A stretch of 64,000 nt of DNA, from positions 1 through 64,000 of the forward strand of contig JAHBVG010000011.1 of NCBI GenBank assembly GCA_019637695.1, read 5' to 3'. The position numbers and the translations under genes were made by a program. Below, piece after piece: positions 23,513 through 32,678 of this stretch; position 1 is the stretch's first letter; every line of letters starts with the position of its first letter. The notes beneath the pieces were generated by a model, which saw only the letters and a program-made list of their open reading frames with translations, searched no databases and was not told where the DNA came from. The DNA is from Caldilineaceae bacterium. GTDB taxonomy: Bacteria; Chloroflexota; Anaerolineae; Caldilineales; Caldilineaceae.

Positions 23513-23991
23513 TGGAACCGTATGATCACGATCCGCTGCGTCCCCATCGCCATGATCCCAACCCAGAGCCGCCGTCCGCCGAGGCGATCTTTCGGGTGAT
23601 CTGGCCGGGTGGCGAACGAATCTACGCCCCCGCCGACCTCCTCTCGCTTCCCGCGGTGACCATCGCCGATTGTTTCATCGTCAGCACCGGCCACGGAACA
23701 TCGGGACCGTTCACCTTCACCGGTGTGCCGCTGCTTACCCTTATCGACCATCTCCTTCCCGCCCCAATCCTATGGAACGAAGTCGCCGTCCTCAGCGGCG
23801 ATGGCTTCGGCGTTCGCCTCTACCGTCACGAACTGCTCGCCCTCCCCTCGCGCCGTCCCGCCCTCCTCGCTTACGCCATCGATGACCGTCCCCTCACCCG
23901 CCAGCAAGGACTTGTCCGCCTGATCGAACCCAACGAAACCGATGACGCCCTGCGCCAGGTCAAGTGGATCGCGCAGATCCGCATCGCGTAA
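23512..23991 (+). CDS. Sulfite-oxidase-like molybdopterin-domain protein (small)
   Basis: 159 residues. The pattern (dL.slP.v..c, TGHGTSGPFTFTGVPLLTL, LSGDGFGVRLYRHELL, the LVRLIEPN strand and the final KWIAQI) is that of the oxidoreductase molybdopterin-binding domain found in sulfite-oxidase-like proteins, here as a compact version. There is no obvious cofactor cysteine in the usual place, so cofactor binding is uncertain. It starts with GTG overlapping the clpS stop (TAGTG), implying translational coupling. Confidence 0.6.
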   Translation: MEPYDHDPLRPHRHDPNPEPPSAEAIFRVIWPGGERIYAPADLLSLPAVTIADCFIVSTGHGTSGPFTFTGVPLLTLIDHLLPAPILWNEVAVLSGDGFGVRLYRHELLALPSRRPALLAYAIDDRPLTRQQGLVRLIEPNETDDALRQVKWIAQIRIA

Positions 23992-24010
23992 GGAAGCATT
24001 TCAACGCAAG

Positions 24011-24092
24011 GGGACGATTTAACGCAGAGGCGCGGAGAGGCAGAGGCGCAGAGAAGAAGAAGAGAAGAAGAGAAGAAGAGAAGAAGGGGAGG
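24011..24092. repeat. GGCAGAGGCGCAGA repeat, left arm flanking the GxxExxY gene
   Basis: TTTAACGCAGAGGCGCGGAG and GGCAGAGGCGCAGAG are followed by repeats of AGAAG/AGAAGA. The same words in the opposite orientation occur at 24583-24632, so the intervening gene is bracketed by inverted repeats. Confidence 0.8.
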
Positions 24093-24181
24093 TGCGTAGA
24101 GTGAGAGGTTCGGGTAGGGGAAGTCGAGTACGAGAGGTTGATTGAACGGTTTAGAGATACCGATTTGCACGGTAATAGTAG

Positions 24182-24574
24182 GTGAAAAAGGTGAAGCGCG
24201 AGAATCAGATCAGCCAGGTGATATTGGATGCTGCGATTGAAGTGCATCGAACGTTGGGTGGTCCTGGACTATTGGAAAGTGTTTATGAAGAGGCGTTGGT
24301 CTAGGAGTTGCAACAGCGGGGGCTGCGAACGGAACGACAGAAACAGTTGCCCATCCATTATAAGGGGCATACGCTGGCTGCCCCGTTGCGGTTCGATCTC
24401 CTCGTTGAAGAGCTTGTCATTGTAGAGTGCAAGGCCACTGCCGAATACAACATCATCTACGAAGCGCAAACGCTCACTTATCTGCGCCTCATGCAACTTC
24501 GCCTTGGGCTAGTCATTAATTTCGGCGAACGTCTCGTCAAGGATGGCTTTTACCGTGTTGTGAATCGTCTCTAA
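24182..24574 (+). pseudogene. GxxExxY protein (PD-(D/E)XK-like) with an in-frame stop
   Basis: The frame from GTG 24182 reads [20 protein letters not shown] then [12 protein letters not shown], i.e. the name-giving GxxExxY segment, then a TAG at 24302-24304. It continues as ELQQRGLRTERQKQLPIHYK, then LRFDLLVEELVIVECKAT, the D-x(n)-ExK nuclease-like core, and YLRLMQLRLGLVINFGERL to the stop at 24574. Everything but the TAG matches a full 130-residue GxxExxY protein. A nonsense mutation or sequencing error at one codon is the simplest view. It sits alone between inverted repeats. Confidence 0.75.
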
Positions 24575-24582
24575 TGCTCTGT

Positions 24583-24632
24583 AATTCTCTCTCTCTGCGC
24601 CTCTGCCTCTCTGCGTCTCTGCGTTAAAATAG
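24583..24632. repeat. GGCAGAGGCGCAGA repeat, right arm flanking the GxxExxY gene
   Basis: TTCTCTCTCTCTGCGCCTC and TGCCTCTCTGCGTCTCTGCG, ending GTTAAA, is the reverse complement, with minor differences, of the arm at 24011-24055. A third partial copy without a gene is at 61137-61162. Confidence 0.8.
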
Positions 24633-24670
24633 ATTTCAACATAAGATCACTGCCTATGGAAGGGAATCGT

Positions 24671-26806
24671 ATGTCTATACTCGTGGGGATCGACGTGGGG
24701 GGGACGTTCACCGATTTTGTCGTTTTGCAGGATGGACATCTGCGCGTATACAAATTGCCGACGACGCCGCAGGATCAGAGCCGGGCGATTGTGGACGGAT
24801 TGCAGGAGATGGGCGTGCTGAATGGCGTGGCTGCGCTGGAAATTGTCCACGGCACGACCGCGGCGACCAATGCGCTGTTGGAACGGCGCGGGGCGCGTAC
24901 GGCGCTGTTGACGACGGCAGGCTTTGCCGACATTTTGGAGATCGGACGTCAAAACCGCCCCCATCTCTACAAACTCCACCAGCAGCGCCCACCCCAACTC
25001 GTCCCTGCGGAACTGCGTTTCGAGGTGGTGGAACGGCTCGACGTGGATGGCAACGTCCTCACGCCGCTGGACGACGAAGCGCTGGCCGAGACGCTCGATG
25101 CGCTGCTGGCTACGGAACCCGAAAGCGCCGCTATCTGCCTTCTCTTCTCCTATCGCAACCCGGATCACGAACGACGCGTGGCGGACGCGCTGGGGCGACG
25201 AGCGCCGGATCTGCTCCTCTCGTTGAGCAGTGAAGTGCTGCCTGAGTACCGCGAATATGAACGTACCTCGACCACAGCCATCAACGCCTATGTGCGCCCG
25301 CTGGTGGATCGCTACATGCGCCGCCTCTCCGCGGCGCTGCCCGGCAGCCGACTGCGGATCATGCAGTCCAACGGTGGGGCCATCGGCGCCGAACAGGCAG
25401 GACGCGAACCGGCGCACCTCGTCCTCAGCGGACCGGCTGGCGGCGTCGTCGGCGCCTTCGCCCTGGCTGCGCAGGCGATAGGGAGTGGGGATCAGGGATC
25501 GTGGATGGCGCGGAGTGCCCACTTCGTGATCGGGGATCTTATTTCCAGTCCCCAGTCCCCAGCCCCCAGTCCCCAGTCCCCAATCCCCAATCCCAACGTC
25601 ATCACCTTCGACATGGGCGGCACGAGTACGGATGTGGCGCTCTGCCCCGGCCAGATATTGCGCACGGCGGAGAGCGAGATTGCGGGGTTACCCCTGCGTT
25701 TGCCCGTGATCGATATCCACACCGTCGGCGCGGGCGGCGGCAGCCTGGCCTACGTCGATCCCGGCGGCGGGCTGCATGTGGGACCGCAGAGCGCCGGCGC
25801 GATCCCTGGCCCTGTCTGTTATGGACGCGGCGGCGTTCAGCCCACCGTCACCGACGCCAATCTGGTGTTGGGACGGCTCGACGCCGGGCAATTTTTGGGC
25901 GGTACGGGCGATCTCCATTTGGACGTGGAGGCTGCTGTTGCCGCGCTCACCCGTCTGGGCGCAGAATTAGGCGCCCTTTCGGCGCAGGAAGCCGCGCTCG
26001 GCGTGATCCGGGTCGCCAACGCCGTCATGGAACGCGCCCTGCGCCGGGTCTCAGTGGAACGGGGCTACGATCCCAAGGAGTTCATCTTCGTGCCGTTTGG
26101 CGGCGCCGGCCCGCTGCATGCCTGCGAACTGGCCGCGGCGTTGGGTATCCGCCGTATCTTGCTGCCGCCCCACCCCGGCGTCCTCAGCGCGTTGGGGCTG
26201 CTTATGGCCGATGTTGTCCACGAGAACGCGCAGGCGATCCTCACTAGCGCAGCTGCGCTACAAAAGGAGCCGTCACCATTGCAGATGCTCTTTGCCCACC
26301 TTTCCAACGAGAACCGCGCCGTCCTCCACGCCGAAGGGATCGCCGATCCGCAACTGGAGGCCAGCCTCGATATGCGCTACCGCGGCCAGAGCTACGAGTT
26401 GACAGTGGCGCTGGCGACGCCGATTTCGTCCCAAACCGTGGCGGATGCGGTCGCCGCGTTCCACGCCCTCCATGCCCAGCGTTACGGTTACGCCTCGGCG
26501 GGCGAAGCGGTGGAAGTTGTTACCCTGCGCGTCCAGGGCATTGGGCCGGGCACAGCGCCAGAAATGCGCTACGAACTGCTGGGCGACGCCGATCCCGGCG
26601 CAGCCCACATCGGGGTGCGCCCTGTCTGGTTCCATCGGGACGGCGCGCAGCCTGTGGATTGTTACCTCCGCCCGCAATTGCAGCCGGGCAACCGCTTCAG
26701 CGGCCCCGCCATGATCTACCAGTTCGACACCACCATCGTCGTCCCGCCGGGGTGGAATGTGCGGGTAGACGGCTGGCGCAATCTCTGGATAGAAAGAGGT
26801 GATTAG
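24671..26806 (+). CDS. hyuA: Hydantoinase/oxoprolinase subunit A (HyuA family)
   Basis: ATP-dependent hydrolysis of a cyclic amide (N-methylhydantoin or 5-oxoproline type) together with subunit B. ATG 24671 follows GGAAGGGAA; 711 residues. ASKHA ATPase signatures are GIDVGGTFTDFVVL (residues 5-18), VHGTTAATNALLERRG, LSGPAGGVVGAF and FDMGGTSTDVAL. Between the last two, residues about 270-309 are an insertion encoded by heptamer repeat DNA (SSPQSPAPSPQSPIPNPN), absent from normal HyuA, in a surface connection just before the phosphate-2 loop. The frame stays open. The stop (GATTAG) overlaps another repeat, and hyuB follows. Confidence 0.9.
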   Translation: MSILVGIDVGGTFTDFVVLQDGHLRVYKLPTTPQDQSRAIVDGLQEMGVLNGVAALEIVHGTTAATNALLERRGARTALLTTAGFADILEIGRQNRPHLYKLHQQRPPQLVPAELRFEVVERLDVDGNVLTPLDDEALAETLDALLATEPESAAICLLFSYRNPDHERRVADALGRRAPDLLLSLSSEVLPEYREYERTSTTAINAYVRPLVDRYMRRLSAALPGSRLRIMQSNGGAIGAEQAGREPAHLVLSGPAGGVVGAFALAAQAIGSGDQGSWMARSAHFVIGDLISSPQSPAPSPQSPIPNPNVITFDMGGTSTDVALCPGQILRTAESEIAGLPLRLPVIDIHTVGAGGGSLAYVDPGGGLHVGPQSAGAIPGPVCYGRGGVQPTVTDANLVLGRLDAGQFLGGTGDLHLDVEAAVAALTRLGAELGALSAQEAALGVIRVANAVMERALRRVSVERGYDPKEFIFVPFGGAGPLHACELAAALGIRRILLPPHPGVLSALGLLMADVVHENAQAILTSAAALQKEPSPLQMLFAHLSNENRAVLHAEGIADPQLEASLDMRYRGQSYELTVALATPISSQTVADAVAAFHALHAQRYGYASAGEAVEVVTLRVQGIGPGTAPEMRYELLGDADPGAAHIGVRPVWFHRDGAQPVDCYLRPQLQPGNRFSGPAMIYQFDTTIVVPPGWNVRVDGWRNLWIERGD
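25478..25597. repeat. In-frame heptamer repeat insertion in hyuA
   Basis: About 120 bases, with a GGGGATCAGGGATCG left arm and a right arm of CCCCAGT/CCCCAAT units (25547-25592). The length is close to a multiple of three, so the frame is kept. Confidence 0.85.
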
Positions 26807-26885
26807 GGATTGGTGATGGGGGATTGGGCACAGAAACCCCAATCCCCAGTCACTAATCACCTATCACCCGATCCCCAATCACGAG
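26807..26885. repeat. Heptamer palindrome between hyuA and hyuB
   Basis: GGGATTGGTGATGGGGGATT on the left and CCCCAATCCCCAGTCACTAA on the right form a hairpin filling the whole spacer of a gene pair that is normally tightly coupled. Confidence 0.85.
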
Positions 26886-26891
26886 GCACAC

Positions 26892-28523
26892 ATGACCGAT
26901 CCAATTACGCTTGAACTCTACCGCCACCGCTTCGCCGGCATTGCCGAGGAGATGGGCATCACGCTGCGGCGGGCGAGCTATTCGCCCAATATTAAGGAGC
27001 GACTTGATTTCTCCTGCGCGCTCTTCAATGGTCGCGGACAGTTGGTGGCGCAGGCCGCGCACATCCCTGTCCATCTGGGCGCCATGCCCGCCAGTGTGCA
27101 AGCCGCCCTCGACGCCTTCCCGGTCTGGGCGCCCGGCGACATCGTCCTCCTCAACGATCCCTACGCCGGCGGTTCGCATCTGCCGGATATTACGATGATC
27201 TCGCCCGTGTTTATGGGTGATAGGGGATTGGTGACTGGGGATGGGGATTCGGCTTCCCAATCCCCAGTCACCAATCCCCAGTCCCCAACATTCTTCGTTG
27301 CCAGCCGCGCCCATCACGCCGATGTGGGGGGGATGAGCCCAGGATCGCTGCCGCTTTCGACGGAGATCTACCAGGAGGGGATCATCATCCCGCCAGTGAA
27401 ATTGGTGGAGGGCGGTGCGTTGAATGAAGGCGTGTTGCGGCTGATCCTGCGCAATGTGCGCACACCCGACGAACGCCGTGGGGATCTGGCGGCGCAGCGC
27501 GCGGCGCACAGCGTGGGGGAACGTCGCCTGCGTGAGTTGATCGACGAACACGGCGCGGCCGAGGTGATCGCCTACGCCGGCCATCTGCTCGACTACAGCG
27601 AACGGCTGACCCGCGCCGCCATCCGTGATTGGCCCAAAGGGGATTTCAGCTTTGAGGATCGGATCGAATTTGTGGAGCATGGGCGATCCACGCCCGTCCC
27701 CATCCGCGTGACAGCGCGCATTGCGGCAGAGAGCGTGACCTTCGACTTCACCGGTACTGCGCCCAGCATCGGCGGGTCGCTCAACGCCGTGGAGAGCGTC
27801 ACCCGTTCGGCCTGCTACTATGTGGTGCGCTGCCTCGTCGGCGAAGTGATGGGTGAGATCCCGGTCAACACCGGCTGTTTTGCGCCGGTCCACATCATCG
27901 CGCCGGAGGGATGCCTGGTCAACGCCCGACCTCCGGCGGCGGTGGCGGGCGGCAACGTGGAAACGTCCCAGCGCATCACTGACGCTGTGATCGGCGCGCT
28001 GGCCGTCGCCATGCCCGACCGTCTGCCCGCGGCGGGGCAGGGGACGATGAACAACGTCACCATGGGCGGCAAGACCGCAGCAGATCGACCGTGGGCCTAT
28101 TACGAGACCATTGGCGGCGGTATGGGCGCGTCCCCCGCTGGGGATGGTCTGAGCGGCGCGCACGTCCACATGTCCAACACGCTCAACACGCCTGTGGAAG
28201 CGCTGGAGATGGCCTATCCGCTGCGGCTGACCCGCTATGGGTTGCGCCGGGGCAGCGGCGGCGCGGGGCGTCACTGCGGCGGCGAAGGCATCGTCCGCGA
28301 GTACGAGTTGCTCGTCCCTACCACGGTGACCATGCTCAGCGAGCGGCGCGAGATCCCACCGTGGGGCTTGGCCGGCGGCGATCCTGGCGCGTGCGGGCGC
28401 AACACGCTCATCCACGCGGACGGGACGGAAGAGTCGCTGCCCTCCAAATTCACGCGATGGTTTGTCCCCGGCGAGCGGCTGAGGATCGAGACGCCCGGCG
28501 GCGGCGGGTGGGGAGATAGATAG
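26892..28523 (+). CDS. hyuB: Hydantoinase/oxoprolinase subunit B (HyuB family)
   Basis: Partner of HyuA in ATP-dependent ring opening. 543 residues, with GAGG before the ATG. Family landmarks are ITLRRASYSPNIKERLDFSC (about 23-42), NDPYAGGSHLPDI, SRAHHADVGGMSPGS, FDFTGTAPSIGGSLNA and the glycine-rich C-terminus SGGAGRHCGGEGIVREYEL. Residues about 108-133 (RGLVTGDGDSASQSPVTNPQ) come from heptamer repeat DNA inserted between the DITMISPVF and FFVASRAHHAD strands. Both subunits carry such insertions, and neither destroys a conserved motif. Confidence 0.9.
   Translation: MTDPITLELYRHRFAGIAEEMGITLRRASYSPNIKERLDFSCALFNGRGQLVAQAAHIPVHLGAMPASVQAALDAFPVWAPGDIVLLNDPYAGGSHLPDITMISPVFMGDRGLVTGDGDSASQSPVTNPQSPTFFVASRAHHADVGGMSPGSLPLSTEIYQEGIIIPPVKLVEGGALNEGVLRLILRNVRTPDERRGDLAAQRAAHSVGERRLRELIDEHGAAEVIAYAGHLLDYSERLTRAAIRDWPKGDFSFEDRIEFVEHGRSTPVPIRVTARIAAESVTFDFTGTAPSIGGSLNAVESVTRSACYYVVRCLVGEVMGEIPVNTGCFAPVHIIAPEGCLVNARPPAAVAGGNVETSQRITDAVIGALAVAMPDRLPAAGQGTMNNVTMGGKTAADRPWAYYETIGGGMGASPAGDGLSGAHVHMSNTLNTPVEALEMAYPLRLTRYGLRRGSGGAGRHCGGEGIVREYELLVPTTVTMLSERREIPPWGLAGGDPGACGRNTLIHADGTEESLPSKFTRWFVPGERLRIETPGGGGWGDR
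27213..27292. repeat. In-frame heptamer repeat insertion in hyuB
   Basis: GATAGGGGATTGGTGACTGG and its answering arm CCCAATCCCCAGTCACCAAT plus CCCCAGT form a hairpin of about 75 bases inside the coding sequence. Confidence 0.85.
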
Positions 28524-28564
28524 GGCAATGCCGTCCATCGTCGATTCACCATTCTCCCCAAAGA

Positions 28565-28573
28565 TGCTATAAT
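28565..28573 (+). promoter_or_regulatory. Extended -10 promoter of the transketolase gene
   Basis: TGCTATAAT, identical to the mutL and mgsA elements, lies 83 bases before the start codon. Confidence 0.55.
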
Positions 28574-28655
28574 CCTTCTCGATATTTTCCGCCACGAGCT
28601 ACCCCGTGATCGCCACGGATTCTCATTGCTTCACTTTAACCAATGGGGGGTTACT

Positions 28656-30707
28656 ATGACAGTTTCATCGGTCGTCGAGGCTGCTGCTCAGCCGCTCGAT
28701 CCTGACTTTGAGGCCAGAGCCGTCAACACCATCCGCATGTTGGCCGCGGATGGCGTACAGGCGGCCAACTCCGGCCATCCCGGCCTGCCCATGGGGATGG
28801 CCCAGGCTGCCTTCGTCCTGTGGACGCGCTTTATGCGCTACAATCCGCGCAACCCCAAGTGGAACAACCGCGACCGCTTTGTCCTCAGCGCTGGTCACGG
28901 CTCCATGTTGCTCTACGCCCTGCTCCACCTCACCGGCTACGATCTGCCGCTGGAAGAGTTGAAGAACTTCCGCCAGTGGGGCAGCATGACGCCCGGCCAT
29001 CCCGAATATGGACACGCACCCGGCGTCGAAACCACCACCGGTCCGCTAGGACAGGGCTTTGCCAACGGCGTGGGCATGGCCATGGCTGAACGCTGGCTGG
29101 CCGAAAACTACAACCGCGACGGCTTCCCCGTGACCGATCACTACACCTACGCCATCGTCAGCGATGGGGATCTGATGGAGGGCGTCGCCAGCGAAGCCGC
29201 CAGCCTGGCCGGTCACCTGCGATTGGGCAAGCTCATCTACCTCTACGACAACAACCGCATCACCATCGACGGCAAGACCGACCTCTCCTTCAGCGAGGAT
29301 TGGGCCAAACGCTTCGACGCCTACGGCTGGCATGTCCAATCGGTAGACGGCATGGACGGTGAAGCGGTGGCTGCGGCCATCGAAATGGCGCAGCTCGATC
29401 CGCGGCCCAGTATCATCGGCTGCCGCACGGTGATCGGTTATGGTAGCCCCAACAAAGCGGGGACCTCCAAATCCCACGGCGAGCCGTTGGGCAAGGAGGA
29501 GTTAGCCGCCACCAAGAAAAATCTGGAATGGCCCGCCGAGCCTGCCTTCTACATCCCTGACGATGTCAAGGAGTTCTTCCTCCACGCTGTGGATCAGGGC
29601 GCGCAGTTGGAAGATGAGTATAACCGGCTCTTTGAGGAATACAGCGCGGCCTATCCCGAATTGGCGGCGGAACTCTGCCATCTGCTTGCCGGCGAACTGC
29701 CCCCAAACTGGGAAGAGGCGATCCCCACCTTTGAGGCGGGCAAGGCCGCGGCCACGCGCAACGCCGGCGGCACGGTCCTCAACGCCATCGCCGCCGTGAT
29801 CCCCAACTTGATCGGCGGCAGCGCGGATCTGGCCGCCAGCAACAAGACCGATCTCAAAAATACCACCGATGTCAGCGCCTCCAACTTCAGCGGGCGCAAC
29901 TTCCGCTTTGGCATCCGCGAACATGGCATGGGCGGCATCCTCAACGGCATGGCGCTGCACGGCGGCGTGATCCCCTACGGCGCCACCTTTTTGACCTTCA
30001 CCGATTACATGCGACCCAGTATGCGTCTGGCCGCGCTCATGGGGATTCAGGTGATCTACGTGATGACCCACGACAGCATCGGCCTGGGCGAGGATGGGCC
30101 GACCCATCAGCCGGTGGAGCATTTGGCCGCGCTGCGCGTCATCCCCAACATGACGGTGATCCGCCCAGCGGACGCCAACGAGACCGCCGAGGCGTGGCGG
30201 GTCGCGATCCAACAACGCCGCGGGCCGACCGTCCTGGCGTTGACGCGACAAAATCTGCCCACTTTCGACCGCAACGCTGAAGGCTTCGCTCCCGCCGCGG
30301 ATCTGGCGAAGGGCGCGTATATCCTCTATCAGAATGGGGACAAACCCGATGTCATCTTCATTGGCAGCGGCAGTGAAGTGGAGATCGCCTATGACGCCGC
30401 GCAACTCCTCGCCGCCGAAGGCAAAAGCGTGCGCGTGATCAGCTTCCCCTCGTGGGAACTCTTCGCTGCCCAGGATCACGCCTATCGACAATCGGTGCTG
30501 CCGACCGATGTGCCCAAAGTCGCGGTTGAGGCTGCCGTCTCCTTTGGCTGGGAACGCTGGATCGGCAACAACCCGGCCAAAGGCGTCATCGTCGGCATCG
30601 ACCGCTTTGGCGCCAGCGCCCCCTACGAACGCATCTACCGCGAGTTCGGGTTGACAGCGGAAGCGGTGGCGGAGAAGGCGCGGGGGCTTGTAATTCGTAA
30701 TTCGTAA
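28656..30707 (+). CDS. tkt: Transketolase
   Basis: Thiamine-diphosphate enzyme of the non-oxidative pentose phosphate pathway. 683 residues from ATG 28656 (GGGGGG upstream). Recognisable parts are [13 protein letters not shown] (about 31-43), the ThDP motif [24 protein letters not shown] region ([13 protein letters not shown]), [10 protein letters not shown], and the second domain with [11 protein letters not shown] and [17 protein letters not shown]. The last residues, VIRNS, and the stop codon come from a TAATTCGTAATTCG repeat at the 3' end. It supplies sugar-phosphate exchange to the tal-pgi/rpiA genes 12 kb downstream. Confidence 0.95.
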   Translation: MTVSSVVEAAAQPLDPDFEARAVNTIRMLAADGVQAANSGHPGLPMGMAQAAFVLWTRFMRYNPRNPKWNNRDRFVLSAGHGSMLLYALLHLTGYDLPLEELKNFRQWGSMTPGHPEYGHAPGVETTTGPLGQGFANGVGMAMAERWLAENYNRDGFPVTDHYTYAIVSDGDLMEGVASEAASLAGHLRLGKLIYLYDNNRITIDGKTDLSFSEDWAKRFDAYGWHVQSVDGMDGEAVAAAIEMAQLDPRPSIIGCRTVIGYGSPNKAGTSKSHGEPLGKEELAATKKNLEWPAEPAFYIPDDVKEFFLHAVDQGAQLEDEYNRLFEEYSAAYPELAAELCHLLAGELPPNWEEAIPTFEAGKAAATRNAGGTVLNAIAAVIPNLIGGSADLAASNKTDLKNTTDVSASNFSGRNFRFGIREHGMGGILNGMALHGGVIPYGATFLTFTDYMRPSMRLAALMGIQVIYVMTHDSIGLGEDGPTHQPVEHLAALRVIPNMTVIRPADANETAEAWRVAIQQRRGPTVLALTRQNLPTFDRNAEGFAPAADLAKGAYILYQNGDKPDVIFIGSGSEVEIAYDAAQLLAAEGKSVRVISFPSWELFAAQDHAYRQSVLPTDVPKVAVEAAVSFGWERWIGNNPAKGVIVGIDRFGASAPYERIYREFGLTAEAVAEKARGLVIRNS

Positions 30708-30780
30708 TTCGCAGACGATTGTCACTTGCAACCTGCAAACCTGCGCCTCTGCGCTAACTGCTAACCGCCATTTGCTATCT
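30688..30780. repeat. TAATTCG / TTGCAACCTGC repeat at the tkt 3' end
   Basis: GTAATTCGTAATTCGTAATTCG overlaps the stop codon, followed by GTCACTTGCAACCTGCAAACC and CGCCTCTGCGCTAACTGCTA words. These recur at 38161, 39826, 46020 and 49443. Confidence 0.75.
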
Positions 30781-30812
30781 GCTCGTATTTTCTCGTTCAA
30801 AAGGATCTTTTC

Positions 30813-31301
30813 ATGCAGGCAACTCTTGCCGATCTCGTGCGCCGGACGCGGCAGCACCATGCAATTGAACATGCCACCATCCACCTGCTGGCGGCGCGCC
30901 ATACGCGCGTCGGCATTGCCGGCTTGAGCGATCCCTGGGGCTTCACGCTCTATGGCAATGTCCCCGAAACGGCGGTGCGCGAGGCGGTGAGCGAAGCGCT
31001 GCTGCGTCTCCAGGCAGGGGAATCGAAATTGGCGATCCATCCCAACTGCGGCACCAATCTGGTGACGAGTACTGTGCTGGCGACTGTGGCGGCGCTGATC
31101 GGCGCATCGGGGCGGCGTCCTCTGGTGGAAAAGTTTGCGACCACTGGCCTCGCCGTCCTCGGCGCGCTCTTCATTTCCCAGCCGCTGGGCATGAATCTTC
31201 AACACTTCACCACCCTGCCCAACGTCACCGACCGCTGGCTGGTCAGCATCGAACCGCTCCTTGAGGGCGAACGGCGCGCCTATCGAGTTACGTTAGAGTA
31301 A
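30813..31301 (+). CDS. DUF6391-like membrane protein
   Basis: 162 residues. The N-terminal RQHHAIEHATIHLL motif with its His-rich helix is characteristic of a family (DUF6391) of unknown function, mostly in Chloroflexota and cyanobacteria. A hydrophobic region (about 78-97 and 110-130) interrupted by RRPLVEKF suggests two membrane helices. AAGGA precedes the ATG. It is flanked on both sides by repeats. I infer a membrane location; function is unknown. Confidence 0.55.
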   Translation: MQATLADLVRRTRQHHAIEHATIHLLAARHTRVGIAGLSDPWGFTLYGNVPETAVREAVSEALLRLQAGESKLAIHPNCGTNLVTSTVLATVAALIGASGRRPLVEKFATTGLAVLGALFISQPLGMNLQHFTTLPNVTDRWLVSIEPLLEGERRAYRVTLE

Positions 31302-31306
31302 AAAAG

Positions 31307-31467
31307 TGATAGGGGATTGGTGACTGGTGACTGGGGATCGGGATGAGTTTCTCAAATCTCCTAATCGCTTAATCTCTTTGAGCGAAAGATTAAGCGATTA
31401 GGAGATTAGGGTTTCTTGTCCCCAGTCACCAATCCCTAATCACCAATCCCCAATCCCCAATCCCTAA
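31307..31467. repeat. Composite heptamer palindrome forming the whole holA leader
   Basis: GGGGATTGGTGACTGGTGAC and CCCCAGTCACCAATCCC arms surround a central palindrome (about 31345-31410; CTCCTAATCGCTTAATCTC and complement). The right arm ends one base before the holA ATG, leaving no Shine-Dalgarno. Confidence 0.85.
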
Positions 31468-31468
31468 A

Positions 31469-32518
31469 ATGATCTACCTCTTCCTCGACGCCGACGAATA
31501 TCTGGTGAGCCGCCGCGTGGCGGCGTTGAAGCGCGCTCTGGGCGAGGCGGAGATGGCCGATCTCAATACATCCACGCTGGAGGGGAACCGCACCAATGCC
31601 GCCGAGATCCTCTACATGGCGGATACCATGCCCTTCCTGGCGGAACGGCGGCTGGTGATCGTCAATGGGTTCCTCGCCCATCTCGACAAACGGATGAGCG
31701 CCAGCAAGGGAACCGACGCCGCGGCCTACGACGAAGCCGCCAAACTGCTGATCGGGCTGCTCGATCCGCCGGAAAGCTGTGATCTGATCTTCATTGACGC
31801 CGGGGTGGACAAGCGTCGTCACCTGTGGAAAGGCTTCAGCCAGAGCCGCGACGGCGGGGAGCGTAAAGTAGCCGGGCTGGCTGAGTTGATCAAAGAGGGC
31901 AAAATCGCCCAAGAGGAACTGGCGACGCCGGACGCCAAGCAGTTGCCAGCGTGGATCAACCGCGCGGCGAAGGATCTGGGCATCGCCATCGACGGCGGCG
32001 CGGTGCAGATGTTGGCGAACTTTGTGGGTGGGGATCTGCGCCGGTTGGAGAACGAACTGCAAAAGCTTGCCTCCTATGCATCGGGGCGGAAGATCGTCGC
32101 CGCCGATGTGAGCGCCATGGTCAGCGACGCCAGTGAAGCCCTCATCTGGGATCTCACCGACGCCCTCGGCCAGCGCGATGGACGCAAGGCCATGCGCGCC
32201 CTCCACGAGTTGCGCCGCGGCGACGCCAACGCTTTTTACATCCTCACCATGATTGCGCGCCAATACCGGATTCTGATCAAGGTGAAGGAAGCCATTCGTC
32301 TAGGCGGCGGCAATGAATACGATATCGCCAAACAGGTGGGGGAAAGTCCCTTCCCGGTGAAGAAGGCGATGGGACAGACCCGCGCCTACCAGATGAGCGA
32401 GCTAGAGACCATCATGGATAAGTTGCTGCGCGCGGATTTTGCCATGAAGACCGGCGCCGACGCCGAAACCGAACTCGACGTGCTGGTGGCGGAGTTGACG
32501 CAACGCCCCGAAAGATGA
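31469..32518 (+). CDS. holA: DNA polymerase III subunit delta
   Basis: Clamp-loader subunit that opens the beta clamp. 349 residues. The N-terminal MIYLFLDADEYLVSRRVAAL, a middle AAA+-like domain with LAERRLVIVNGF, PESCDLIFIDAGVDKR and VGGDLRRLENELQKLA, and the C-terminal collar (FYILTMIARQYRILIKVKEA) all match HolA. The GKT loop is degenerate as usual for delta. The initiation region is unusual: the ATG immediately follows a repeat and no ribosome-binding site is visible. Confidence 0.9.
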   Translation: MIYLFLDADEYLVSRRVAALKRALGEAEMADLNTSTLEGNRTNAAEILYMADTMPFLAERRLVIVNGFLAHLDKRMSASKGTDAAAYDEAAKLLIGLLDPPESCDLIFIDAGVDKRRHLWKGFSQSRDGGERKVAGLAELIKEGKIAQEELATPDAKQLPAWINRAAKDLGIAIDGGAVQMLANFVGGDLRRLENELQKLASYASGRKIVAADVSAMVSDASEALIWDLTDALGQRDGRKAMRALHELRRGDANAFYILTMIARQYRILIKVKEAIRLGGGNEYDIAKQVGESPFPVKKAMGQTRAYQMSELETIMDKLLRADFAMKTGADAETELDVLVAELTQRPER

Positions 32519-32549
32519 CGTAGACTACACCCGACTTTGTACGAAACTT

Positions 32550-32585
32550 AGGTGAAAGAAGAAGGTAGTCAAGCTTGTTTCACCT
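32550..32585. repeat. Hairpin after holA
   Basis: AGGTGAAA (32550-32557) and TTTCACCT (32578-32585) are complementary around 20 nt. It may mark the end of the holA transcript; no T-run follows. Confidence 0.4.
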
Positions 32586-32678
32586 CTTAATTGCCAAGAA
32601 AGATTTTTCAGATTTGTCTTCCGCTATGCTAGCAGTGGCAAATACCGTTAGCTCAGCTAAAGAGAAGGGGGATATACT

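Noticed and set aside
24011..24632. CRISPR array
   Set aside because: The repeats are irregular word repeats and inverted arms, with no unit-spacer periodicity or cas genes.
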